DNA from: Phoronis australis
Taxonomy: Eukaryota; Phoronida; Phoronidae
NCBI GenBank assembly: GCA_002633005.1
Contig: NMRA01000102.1
Span: 115,076-175,691, forward strand
Length of the DNA stretch: 60,616 nt
Direction: 5' to 3'
Shown: positions 11,200-22,369 of the stretch, piece after piece
How the letters are laid out: the number at the start of each line of letters is the position of its first letter
Numbering within the stretch: position 1 is the stretch's first letter
Position numbers and translations under genes: made by a program
Notes under the pieces: model-generated
Databases searched by the model: none
What the model was told of the DNA's origin: nothing
What the model saw: the letters and a program-made list of their open reading frames with translations, nothing else

Positions 11200-12892
11200 A
11201 TCCAGTCATCACTTCATGTACTTCTATTACAATGTGACCTGTTTGCACACTTAAGCAGGTAATTAACAACCTTGAGTTGTATACAGACGGGCACCTGCCT
11301 CAGTACAATTTGCCCCAGGAGCATAACATTTGTTGCGCGTACACTCAGCAGTAGTGCACGCAGAAATTAACAAGCAATAACTTTCTCAACCTCCGAGATC
11401 ACAAGTTTGACCTATATGGTCAGAAGTGGCCAACAGCAGCTATGATTGGTCATCTGGACACACAATCGTGAACTTCAAAATTGTTCATAAAATCACACCC
11501 TCGGTGTGATGACTAGTACCTCTGAGCATCAAAAACTGTAAGTAAAAAATTTCTCATCCTAGACCTTTCACAGTATCTGTAAGGTCACCTGCACTGTTCA
11601 CGAGTTACCGTAAAGTGCAACCCATACAGTTCACCTTGAGGCACACCCCTCCTAATGCAGATAGATGGCAATGGTCCCCTTGGTCAGCAACACCTTTCAC
11701 TACATTATTAAAGCTAGATTTTAAATTTAGAATGAAAGTCTAGGTGTATATGTAAACACCTGTCTGACAATGGACAGATACAGGGAGCACTTGCTACTCC
11801 TGTGCTGCTCCAAAAGTGACCAATTGTGAGGGCCAGGATCCCCTCGCCATCTCAAGATCTGTACCTTAATCCAGTTTTATTCATTCCCAATACAGCATGC
11901 TTTCATTCATACACATAATGACCACTTCGCCGAGTATACATGGATCGTAATCACTGGATCCAGGAAATAATTGGGCAATATACTCTCATTGATATTACCC
12001 TTAATACAACACTATCAAAAAATGACATGTCAAATTAACTTACAAACAGGCACGCCTTCAAAGACAGAGATCACAACAGTATCGAGACCCAGCGAACAAA
12101 ATATCAATACATATAATTTGCCATCACGAGACTTTTCAAGATCTGTTTTCACAAAAATAGATTCCTTCAATACTAGACCAGAGATTCTCCTAATGGCAAT
12201 AGTCACTTCAGGGGTCCCAGAATTTCTAGAATCAGTTTGATGTCCTTTACTGCAAGCAGCGTGTAATACCTATAAGTGACTACTACCCACCGCACAACAG
12301 ATTCACTTTCTTACAAAGTTTGTGAATGTTGCAGTACTAACAAGAACATTCGCACATTTCTTGGAAGAGACATCATTTTGCAAAAGGCACACAGACAGAC
12401 ATGACCATCAACATTAACAGCTTAATTTAACAATCATTTTAATAAAATACTGAATACAATGCTATCGAGTCATCAAGCACAAATGATGGCTTCATCACCT
12501 CCAGTTGATAATGCAGTGTTTCCAATTTCAACACAGTGAAGTGTACTAGACTATCAACCTAAGTGGTGACATGCACCTTCAGAAAAGAAACCTACAATAT
12601 CGAGAACTTCTGGTGTTGCACAAAAATAATTGCCAAATGAAACTTACATGATAAAATTTCATCAATTCAGAACACAATTAGGCAAAAAAACGTAAGGTTT
12701 ACTTCATTAAATTTCTCAACAAAAATACATGAAAAGATAATTATACTTTACAACTAAGAAAGTTTGCACTGTAAACAAGTCACCACCAAAAAAAAACATC
12801 TTTTGGGAAACTGACATTGTGGAAAAATTGAAGAAACTTTAACAATGGTGGATTACCAAGAGATCAAATGTGCTACACAGGCTCGACACCAG
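11200..12892. other. Likely 3' UTR and flank of the SERTA gene
   Basis: No coding sequence recognised. The region lies immediately downstream of the stop of the minus-strand gene at 12893. TTTATT at 11876-11881 reads AATAAA on the minus strand and is a possible polyadenylation signal about 1 kb past the stop. UTR extent is inferred only. Confidence 0.4.
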
Positions 12893-13696
12893 TTAAGATG
12901 TCACAAAAACATGCTGAAACAAGCTGTCCAAATCTTCGAACATGAGCTCACTTTTGCAGTTGATTGGCACGGATAGTGGCGCAAATAAATCAAGGTCCTC
13001 GCCGGAGACAGAGTTGAGCTTTGATGCCGACGAATTTACAGTAAGGAGATCCATGTCGTATACTGTCAAGTCAAGGTCGTTTAACATTTCCTCAAACGTT
13101 GGCACGGGCTGGCAATTAGTGGCCACATGAGTATAACAGCTTAAGTAGTCTTTGTAGCTGAGGCTTTCAACAGCCTGATCTGGAACAGAGGTTAGATTGC
13201 TTGGTGGCGTGAGCGTCATTGTTTCCGTTAATATTGCCGGTGAAGGATCACTGATGTCCATGTATTGAGTAGCCACCAAATTGTTGCTGGCAGAGCTCAA
13301 AGAGTCTTCTTCATTGTAACACATGTCACATCTCGTGGTTTTTAACAAACTAACACTATTCACAATTCCTGAGTGATGTGAGTTACTAACGTCGCTCTGT
13401 TCGAAAAAGGGAGGCGCAACCTCCATTTCAGAATCGTCTGACTGAACTAGCGGAATGAGAGTTGTCCTGGACGGAGGATAGACACGGACCCCCTCATCTT
13501 TCAGCTCCTGCTCAATATGCTTGAGCGTGTTGAAAATGAGGACGGATCGTCGTAGCGATGGTTCCACCTTCCTCACCGGTTGTGTCTGCAACTTGCACAT
13601 GGACATGTCAAGTATTGACTGGCGCTGAGATGTAGCGTCAGTCAGCTCCATGGACAACAGAGGGCGCTTCATCCCTCTACCCACTTGGCTCAGCAT
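12893..13696 (-). CDS. SERTA domain-containing transcriptional regulator
   Basis: An intact 267-residue frame. Residues about 27-70 match the SERTA motif: ILDMSMCKLQ, then EPSLRRSVLIFNTLKHIEQEL, a helical region that in SERTAD1-3/CDCA4 proteins mediates cyclin-kinase or PP2A-type contacts. A basic MKRPLL near the start may aid nuclear entry. The rest is acidic and Ser/Thr-rich with short hydrophobic-acidic motifs (TVYDMDLLTV, GEDLDLFAPL), and the C terminus FEDLDSLFQHVF resembles the acidic transactivation end of the family. The family acts as nuclear coregulators of E2F-dependent transcription. The ATG chosen is the first in frame and lies 10 bases after a splice acceptor. I cannot tell which vertebrate SERTAD paralogue it matches; a single ancestral-type gene is likely. 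Confidence 0.85.
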   Translation of the reverse strand: MLSQVGRGMKRPLLSMELTDATSQRQSILDMSMCKLQTQPVRKVEPSLRRSVLIFNTLKHIEQELKDEGVRVYPPSRTTLIPLVQSDDSEMEVAPPFFEQSDVSNSHHSGIVNSVSLLKTTRCDMCYNEEDSLSSASNNLVATQYMDISDPSPAILTETMTLTPPSNLTSVPDQAVESLSYKDYLSCYTHVATNCQPVPTFEEMLNDLDLTVYDMDLLTVNSSASKLNSVSGEDLDLFAPLSVPINCKSELMFEDLDSLFQHVFVTS

Positions 13697-13706
13697 TCTC
13701 CCTTGT
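13697..13706 (-). promoter_or_regulatory. 5' UTR end and splice acceptor of the SERTA gene
   Basis: On the minus strand CTCCAGTTTCAG is followed by ACAAGGGAGA and the ATG. This is a good 3' splice site, implying a separate non-coding first exon upstream (higher coordinates), the usual layout of SERTAD genes in vertebrates. The upstream exon was not located. Confidence 0.6.
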
Positions 13707-16328
13707 CTGAAACTGGAGAAACAGAAACTGAAAAATCAAATGTTCAATAAACAGAGAGAGTTTGATATTTTAGTCAGTACGGGGGGAGGGGGGGGGTTGT
13801 GAATCAATAAAATGCAGCAACAAGTTTGCAAATAAACAGAAAGATCAGCTTCAGGCAGCAGAAGACAGTAGTCCAAACCCCTACAACAGGTCAGTAACCT
13901 CCACAAGCAGGTCAATAACCTATGCTCTAATGAGACATAGTATATGGCAGGGACTTCACAATCAACTGTAACTACATATCATAAGCCTAAACCAACCACG
14001 TTGCACACTTTTGAGCTAAACAACTATAATTTTATCCACTGCGTAAGTTTCGGAATAAAATGAAATTCATTTTCTCCAATTTGACATTTTAGTCAAGTAA
14101 AAAAATGGGTGTTCTGGCTCTCAGGTGAAGCATCATCATAGCCTTTGTGCGCCGATGTGGGTAAAAACTGATCAAGTAGAATCTTCACAGAATTAGTGTT
14201 ATTAATGGCACTCTTCCTTGAGTATCCAAATTATTTATTGGCGCTCGGGAAAATTGCCGTTCTGCCGTTTATTCTGCTCCTAAAATTGTGATGCATTCTT
14301 TTAGGTCGGCTTTCATTGGTCAGTTTCTTTTTTCCCCGATTCTTCAATCAGCTGTTCTCTTCTACGAGGTTGTGTACATGGCACAACAAATTATCAAAAC
14401 TGGTTTCATTTCGTTACAAGTTTTTAGTATTTTAATACCAGCAAACCGAATTTCAGAACAAATCTTGCGTCATAAGATTGTTTTCCACTCAAACGGCTGC
14501 AACCTGCAAGGTGAGTGTTGGTTGACTCCTAGATTTTGCATGCGCCTGCGCCAGTCGCTTGTAGTTCTACATATTGATTTAAGTTTCACGACTAGGCGAC
14601 ACGCAGAACTACCCAGGCTGTGGAACATTTCAGGGTCTAATGGAGCTCAACACGCAGTGCTACCAAGCTGTATTTTGACGATAGTCTTCACACAGCTAGC
14701 TGACCGGTTACGTCATAACACGCAGTAGCACAGACCGGACAAAAAAGTAGTTATCTAACTACATTTTGTCCAGCGGTCATGTTCAGTCTCCGGCGGTGTT
14801 TTGTGGCAGGGCAGCTTTTTTAAGGTGCGTCAGTCCCATTTTCTGGTGCAGCGGTCCCATTTGATCCCCGTAAGTCCTGTTTTGGGTGAGTCGGTCCGAT
14901 ATGGAAGACCGGTGGTCATGCTGTTTCTCACTTGTGCACCTGTGACACACCAGAAATCATCACTCAACGCAAGCAGAGCTTTTAAAAAATGGCAGCAATT
15001 CAGGGTGTTATTTGTGGTGAGTTTTAGAATATTTCTCTATAGTGCCACTGTAAACTGTCAGGAAAGGGTAAGAAATAGCAGCACTTACTTAAATTCATCA
15101 CCAAATGAAAATTTCCACCAAAAGGTATTTAAAAAGAACCCAGACATTTGAAAGAACTTGAGAATGAGCACAGTCATAATTAGGGCAGTTCCATCTTATC
15201 TGTTGCTTTGTGAGCTCGGCTTGCACGAGGACAAAGTACCCTTGGAAAAATTACCCTACCTTCAAAAGTTGATTATATTTATGCATCCTTGGATAAATAG
15301 TAGCACCCATGCCAAGTTCTCACAGTCATGTTTAGTAGCTTTAGCACAAATCGTGACCACACTAATATATAACTTAGTGACAACTTGTTCTTGACGTAAC
15401 GGTGTTGTAGGGTGACTGGCATATTAGATGAACCAGGGATCTAGGAGCACAAAAATAGTTAAACCCTGGTTTTTAGGATACAAATAAATTATTTAAACAA
15501 TCACACAGTTGTTTTCATGCTTTTCAAGAACTCATGACTCAACATCAACAATATAAAATGTCATTTTGATGAAAAATATTAGTTTCAATGAGTGAATCAT
15601 ACAGCAGCAGGACAACACTTCCAAACTGCATTCAGTCGAGAGCTATTTACTCCCTCTTTTGGAAAACCAAGTAAACAACTCAACAAGGTATGCATGCTAT
15701 TTCTTCACCAACATACAATATGGCCGATGAGTAAAATTTTACTATGTTGAATTTCTCAACAAAATTATGATTATGCAATTGTTAGCCTGTTTTTAGCTTT
15801 TGTAGTTTGTGTAAACAAATAATGAGAACTGTAAATGTCATTAGGTCAAGTTTACATCCCTTACAACAAGGTAATCAGTCATGGAAAATTTGAAAAAATA
15901 TAATTTTGGCAACTACTTTCGTGCACAAAAAGCAAAGAATTATTGACAGCCAAGTGTTTAACTACACATTCTGTTAAACAAATAATAAATCTGTGAGGGG
16001 GACTTTCTTTACTCAATCTTCCTAATGATGTGCTGACCTACTTTGTAACTTGCTGAGTAAAAGAATAGTAACCCCAGGTCACCTGTTGTCGACTGAGAAA
16101 CCAAAGGCAGGCTCTGCTTGACTAATGAAATTCAGCTGATTCTGTGACTTTTAATCGTTTTTTGTGTTACTGTAGCCTTGGTATAAATTTTTTTTTAAGA
16201 TTCTCATTAGTGCGTTTTACAGCCAACTGTTGTCATACATCCCATGAGCGGCATTTTGCCTTTTTCGCACCGGATTTGGACAATTCTATATACAATCAGC
16301 AAATTACCAGTATGTGTTAATTAGATAT
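13707..16328. other. Upstream/intronic sequence of the SERTA gene, no gene seen
   Basis: Contains a G-run near 13780-13797 and open frames at 14288-14728 and 14801-15151 that show no recognisable domain and no coding bias I can judge. GGTTACGTCATAAC at about 14705 resembles a CRE half-site near a possible promoter. Nothing firm. Confidence 0.45.
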
Positions 16329-16570
16329 AGTAAATAAATAGACGCTGAGTTGGCCAGTAGTGAAATATATCAAATAAACACAGAAAAATCAGGAACCCCA
16401 ACAGTAATTACATAGATATCGGGTCCTCAGTAGCTCAGTGGTAAAAGCACTAGACCGGGAATCTAGAGACCTGTGGTTCGATTCCCAGTTGGGGTTCCTG
16501 ATCTTTCTGTGTTTATTTGATTTATTTGATATATTTCACTACTGGAAACCTCACCATCTATTTATTTACT
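16329..16570. mobile_element. Foldback element enclosing a tRNA-like sequence
   Basis: The arms 16329-16402 and 16488-16570 are inverted repeats (AGTAAATAAATAGA, CCAGTAGTGAAATATATCAA, AAATAAACACAGAAA, ATCAGGAACCCCAAC on one side and their complements on the other). The right arm has an extra 10 bases, TTTATTTGAT-like. The 85-base loop is occupied by a tRNA-like sequence whose 3' acceptor strand is part of the right arm. Confidence 0.8.
16424..16494 (+). pseudogene. tRNA-like sequence, anticodon-position GGG (Pro-like), probably not functional
   Basis: D arm TAGCTCAGTGGTAAAAGCA. Anticodon arm CTAGA-CCGGGAA-TCTAG has five pairs and puts GGG at the anticodon; position 33 is C instead of the near-universal U. 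The T arm CTGTGGTTCGATTCCCAG has mismatches in the stem. The acceptor strands TCCTCAG and TTGGGGT pair only partly. The intact A and B box-like sequences could still bind pol III factors. It is best read as a tRNA pseudogene or SINE head captured in the foldback element. Confidence 0.6.
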
Positions 16571-16574
16571 CTTT

Positions 16575-17507
16575 CTTAAAGTTATTGGAAAATTGGGAAA
16601 CACTCATTTACAAGGAGGAGCAGCCAGAAAATTAGGAGGCCAACCATTTATGGAATGGAGTTATTTGTAAGGAGCTTTAAGGATGAAGTCACACTTAAAT
16701 TGTTCTGCAAACATCACCAGGGGTTAATTCATAAACATAAGGAATCCCTCACAGTCCAAGAGACTGTAGAGCAGCCAAATGGTATATGAAGTATACCGTA
16801 ACGGTATTCACCCTAATAAGCGCCCAGGGCGCTCAGAAAAATTCGCTTCAGGAAGGGGAGCGCTTACTATAGCCCTAAGTGGTTGAAACCCCGTCACCGA
16901 AACAGGTGAAATCGTGAGCTAGAATTAATCAAATTTACGCTTTGAGACGCATCTGTAACCTATGACAGAGTTTCTACAAAATTGCAGTGCATTGCTATCA
17001 AACTTTGTTAAATTACAAGCATTTTTCAGAAAATCCCAAACTCGCCGACTGATGCCTCGCTGCCTCGCGATTGCCGATAGGTCAACTTAAATTCTTGAGT
17101 AAAAATATAGTTTCGACTCAACAAATTACCTGAAGTCCTCCTTAAGTTTTCAAAATAGCGTCCCTAACATTTTTAAGTTCCTGTGAAGTCGGTACTAACT
17201 GCATATTAAGTCCAAATCTACGCTAGAACGTATTCCACAACACGAGAAAAATCTCTGGACGAGCACATATGTTGTTGTCACGTGATATTTGTTTGAAGTT
17301 CGTCTGCGTGTGTGACTGAGCGAGCGCGTGCGTGTCATCAGAGTTCATTTGCCAGAGTAAACGTGATCTAGGTGTGCATTGTAACACAAGCAGTAAAGCA
17401 GAACGTGTTTTATTTAGCACTTGTTGATCTCATCTGCTAAAAATCATTCGAGAATTGTCTCGGTAAGGCCGATATTGAGTCGCTGGGTGACTAGATGCAT
17501 GACAGTC
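16575..17507. other. No gene recognised
   Basis: Mixed-composition unique sequence with only short open frames. Confidence 0.5.
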
Positions 17508-18592
17508 TAATTTTATGAAAATCTGTTGAGGACCTTTGAAGATACTGAGTTAAACGTAAAAAACTAAAATTGCCACTAGGGGGCACAGCAGTAGTCAGAT
17601 CTGTTCGAAAGTCGTCGTCATCCGTAGTCAACATCATATAAATACATTTGCTAAATTAAGTAAAGATCATGCGAACTGTTTAGGAGATACAGCCATAGGC
17701 ACAACAAAAACAAAACTGCCACTAGGAGGCACCACAGTAGTTGAAATCGTTTGAAAATCATCGTCCTCTTTATAGTAAGCAGCTACATGCCAATTTTCAC
17801 AATCACCCTTTGAGCGGCTTGGTTGATAGACGGGTGGACGCAAAAAAACAGACTCGAAAACAGTAAAAATGGCAACTTGGTGGCGCAAACTATGTCGAAT
17901 CCATCCAAAAACAGAGGACAGCTTCATCTCACTAATAGGTGCCTACATATTAAATTTCATGAAAATCCGTTAAGGACTTTTGAAGATACAAAGGTAAACG
18001 TTAAAAAAATAAAATTGCCACTAGGGGGCATATCGGTAGTTGGATCCATCCAAAAGTCGTCGCCGTCTGTTGTTAACATCGTATATATATACTTACTAAA
18101 TTTCGATTATACAGAATTTGTAAATGCACGACACTTTTCATTGTTCACAGTCTTTATTCCGTTACGTTTGTACTTTCGGAACAAAACTTTACTCAACTGA
18201 ACATAGATACAGTAACTGACTTAGCAACATAATTAAAAGACACACGATATTTCGAAACATACTTGGTTGATAGACGGGTGGATGCAAAAAAACACAGACT
18301 TGAAAACAGTAAAAATGGCCACTAGGTGGCGCAAACTACGTTGAACAGGAGGATAGCGTCATCTCACTAATAGGTGCCTACATGCCAAATTTCATGAAAA
18401 TCCGTTCAGGACTTTTGAAGATACAAAGGTAAGCATAAAAAACTAAAATTGCCACTAGGGAGCACACCGGTAGTCGGAACTGTCCGAAAGTTCGCTCATG
18501 CCGTCCCATTTATGAATGGAACATATGTGCCAAATTTCATGAACGTATGTCAAAGGGTTTTGGAGACAGAGCAGCGGACGCCGGGTAGAATT
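17508..18592 (-). mobile_element. Helentron-like (HINE) element, inverted, interrupted
   Basis: Minus-strand core units (GCCACTAGGGGGCACAGCAG, GCCACTAGGAGGCACCACAG, TGGCCACTAGGTGGCGCAAA) lead to the conserved leader CATGAACGTATGTCAAAGGG and CAGCGGACGCCGG at the right end. The terminal palindrome is absent. A stretch of about 150 bases (about 18108-18262) with no family similarity interrupts the array and may be a secondary insertion. Confidence 0.75.
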
Positions 18593-18593
18593 A

Positions 18594-18750
18594 CACATCT
18601 CACTAGTTAAGTGTCACACAATGACCATGAGACACCACACTGGCAGCAGACATCACACTAGTTATAAGTGACAGAATGACCATGAGACACTGACAGTAGT
18701 CATCTCCTACTTAAGAATGAGACACCACACTCACAACAGTCATTTTCCAG
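18594..18750. repeat. Degenerate tandem repeat, about 2.5 copies
   Basis: CACACTAGTTAWAAGTG and AATGACCATGAGACAC recur at roughly 67-base spacing. Confidence 0.6.
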
Positions 18751-18759
18751 GTCACCACA

Positions 18760-20635
18760 TGTTGTCCACAGTTCAAGGTCAAGTAACTAGGAGCTAACAG
18801 CTACCCTCTGTCTGATACACACTCCTAACAAAGTCTAGTGACAACAGGCTCTCATCAAGATCAATATCAGGCTAGAATAGCCAGCACATGAATTATTAAG
18901 CAGGTGCCATATATGGAGAGCAGCAAGGACAATGAACCAATCACAAAGGAGCAAAAGGGTGCCCAGAGGTGAATCAGTGCCATGTTCCCTGCACAAAGGG
19001 TTAGTGCAGGTCAGACAGAAAGAGCTGACTATATGAGACATACATGAACCCCCAGCACAAGCATGTTCAACACCTGCAACAGCCTGAAGGAGACTATGGC
19101 TGCAATGGAACAGCATTTAACATACAACAGCTAAGAGAAGTCTCCACATCGAAAGTCTCAATGAAACTGATATTCATGTATTTGACCAACAGTGAATTTG
19201 ACATATCATAGTAGGCCTACGGAAAGTATAACTAGACAAAAGATTGAAACTTGAAGGGGCAAAACCCACGTATGGCAATAAAATGGGTCTCTATTTGTTC
19301 CTTGCAAAGTCAATTCTGAGTTTGCAAAGACCTGACAGTATGGACAATTTTGACAGAAAGTGGTCCAAATCAAAAGTTGATTTTTGTGATGGAATGCAGG
19401 TTTAAAGTCGGTTTAATCTTAAAAACCATGATTTAAAGTAAATGTTACCATCGCAATAAAAAACTAGAAAAATATAACAATGAAGTACTTATTTTTTTGA
19501 CAAACTAAGTAAACAAAGCATCTAGACTTATGAATCATAATAATTTGCTTTTCAGGTGAAAACCTAGAAAAATTAGTAAGGGTAGGAGGTATTCGATCTG
19601 ATTTATTTAGGAGGAATTTGATTATTTTCCATACAATTCTTGTTTGTCAGATTTTTTCATTTTTTTCAACTATAAGCAGTTAACTTACCACTCATGCCAA
19701 AACTGTTAAATATTTGGTAAGATTTCAATGAATTAACCATCTTGAGCTATTTATCTGTTCAGTACCTCAATAATACTCTTCAAAAGATACACAAAACTTT
19801 GTAAGAACCTATGGGCGAAAATTGGAACTAAGAATTAAATTGAAATTTTGAGCCGCAGACAAAGCAGATGAACAGAGGCTGTCCTTTTGTTTTGTGTTTT
19901 CAATACGCAAAATTCAAAATAATGCAAAACTGGTTCTAGCTCCTGTATGTGGCACTTTCTTTATAGGGAAACCAGTTTGTGACATTTCCTGGTGACCTCA
20001 TGATTTAAGTAAGTATGTTTGAATACGATATTTTTATAGTTGTGTGAGGGGAATTTTTGACCCAATGAGGGGAATTTTATTCGTTCATAGGGTGCTAAGT
20101 GATCAAAACTGTATGCACTTGGAAAGGTGGAGCCATCAGAGTTCTATACGTGTAGAATTTGGAATGGAGATCAAAGAAAAATCATTTTCTTTTTTGTAAG
20201 TGGCACAGTGCAAGAGGACAAAGTGAATAAATTAATTGATCACCTATATTCCACACAACAATGGACACACAAGTGACACTTTATTTCGTCATATCATTAA
20301 AAAAATCAGTTTTTTGGTTTGCATCATACACATCAAAGAATACCACTCAGTAAAGTTTTCAGTATTTACAGTAATATAAACAAAATTTGAAAAAATGGCA
20401 AATCTGATATTTTTCAGCAAAATAGTGAAAAATAGCACAAGTCCACCCCTATGTCAACAAACTCTTAAGACAGTGACACTGAGAGGTACATGCGCCTTTG
20501 TGAATGACCCGATTCTGATGTCCTTGTCAGTTAAACACAGTGCCTTGGCATAACATATTACAAAATGATAGCTAAAGAAAACAGTTTACAGGTTTAAGAC
20601 AGTTATAAGCCTTTTCGACAGCCTTGTCTAAAAGG
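18760..20635. other. No gene recognised
   Basis: AT-rich unique sequence. The 93-residue minus-strand frame at 18835-19116 has no recognisable domain and was not called. Confidence 0.5.
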
Positions 20636-20639
20636 TCTT

Positions 20640-21118
20640 TCCCACTGCCTCCAAAGCTTCGGTATTACCGAAGCTGCAGTCAATGGGAACACTGGGTCTT
20701 TTATCAAAGTTAACAGCGCTAGTTAACTCCGAAGTTAAAAGGTGGATTTAACAGTGAAGCGTCGACGCTTCCGTATAATGAGAACACTTAACTTCAATGC
20801 CATCGGAGTTATCAACAGGTGTCACTGTGTCCACCAACAGTGGGTTAATATTTCTTAATATTTCTTAATATTTTGTTCCAATATTTGTTAATTTGACAAT
20901 ATAAGCATTGTGTTTTAGTTTGGCTACATCGTTTGAGGGCAAGAAGTTGAACAAAAACAGTACGAAAGGATACAGGCCAAATGAGATAAATTAATCATCC
21001 ATAGCTCGTTATACGGGCCAAGGACATACTGGTGCCACCTTGCGATAACTTCGCTGAACTATAATACAGAAGTTGATGTGAACACTCTCAATTTCAGATA
21101 ACATCGAAGCTTCGATTG
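20640..21118. mobile_element. Palindrome-rich repeat, probable small DNA transposon
   Basis: Contains AGCTTCGGTATTACCGAAGCT (20655-20675), GTTAACAGCGCTAGTTAAC (about 20709-20727), GAAGCGTCGACGCTTC (20756-20771) and, near the right end, ATCGAAGCTTCGAT (about 21104). The middle block CAAAGTTAACAGCG with GGTGGATTTAACA recurs at 37850-37909. Recurrence plus terminal palindromes suggest a mobile element; boundaries are approximate. Confidence 0.5.
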
Positions 21119-21161
21119 TTGCGAACTGTATGGGAAAGAGCCTTCAAGCTTACAAACAAGA

Positions 21162-21260
21162 TTGGACAGAACCATGGACATTCAGCCTCTCAGACTGGAC
21201 AGAACCATGGACATTCAGCCTCTCACATTGGACAGAACCATGGACATTTCAGCCTCTCAG
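21162..21260. repeat. 33-bp tandem repeat, 3 copies
   Basis: TGGACAGAACCATGGACATT with CAGCCTCTCA starts at about 21162, 21195 and 21228. The third copy has one extra T. Confidence 0.9.
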
Positions 21261-21329
21261 CTTGTGCTAAATGCAAATCTTGGCAGCATAATAAACAATG
21301 TGATCATACCATGACTTGCAGTTAACTGC

Positions 21330-22150
21330 TAGCATAAGAGTAGAGCTTGGATAAGAGTGTAGAAACAGAAATCAATAGTTTGTTTGAAGGCATAGTTCAG
21401 TAACAGACCTAGAGCCAGCAATGAACTGTAAAGTTTGAAGTGGCTATGTCTCACTCAATTTGTGACAATGAAAATTGGCTTTTCCTCCCAAAGTATTGGG
21501 AGTTGTTCTGGTGTTCAGTGCTTCATCAAACGTTGTGTGTTAGGAAACAAGTTAGATTAGCAAACACGTGTCATTTTATTTCGTCAAATTTCCCAACAAA
21601 ATTAAACTTTGAGAAAAATTTGAAATTCATCATTAGCATGATTCATAGAGAACAACTAACATCCAAACAAAACTTTGGCAAAGTCTTTAGCATTTAAGGT
21701 AACAATCCAATCAGCCTATTAAAAAGGAAAAATTGCTACTTTGACATTGATTTTAATCCAAAATTGTAGAGAATTGCCACAGTTGTCAAGTTCACTGTTG
21801 CAAAGACATTTCACATTTATGAAATGAAACGCTAGGTCAACGACTAACAAAATATATATTTTCTGAGTCTGAATGCTCACTGACTGAGAAAGTGTGAATA
21901 CATATCTTAAAAATGTCATTTAGTGTCAGCTGCCTTCCAAGAGAGTTATTTTTGCATTAAAGAAGAATTTCTGAAAAACCTACACTAGGGGTGACTTTTG
22001 AACAAGACCTTCTTGAACTATCTATTTAAGGAAGCAGGTCTCACACACCACAGCAGTCGAATTCTGCATTTTTGATACTTGATATCTGTCTTTGGAAAGA
22101 CAGTAAAAAATGGGACACACCTCCAACAGCAATACACTATTTAAATTGTG
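21330..22150. other. No gene recognised
   Basis: Unique AT-rich sequence with short chance frames only. Confidence 0.5.
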
Positions 22151-22156
22151 TAAAAA

Positions 22157-22362
22157 ACACATGGATCGCCCACACACATATGGATCACCCGCACGCATAT
22201 GGATCACCTACACGCATATTGATCACTCACACGCATATGGATCACCCACACACATATGGATCACTCACATGCATATGGATCACCCACATACATATGGATC
22301 ACCCACACACATATGGATCACTCACATGCATATGGATCACCTACATACATATGGGTCACCCA
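22157..22362. repeat. 18-bp minisatellite, about 11 copies
   Basis: Variants of CACACACATATGGATCAC repeat head to tail. All frames over it translate to His/Thr-rich repeats because 18 is a multiple of three; these are not genes. Confidence 0.95.
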
Positions 22363-22369
22363 TATACAC

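Noticed and set aside
14288-15151. Two plus-strand frames of 146 and 116 codons
   Set aside because: No recognisable domain and no convincing codon pattern; they lie in the probable upstream region of the minus-strand SERTA gene.
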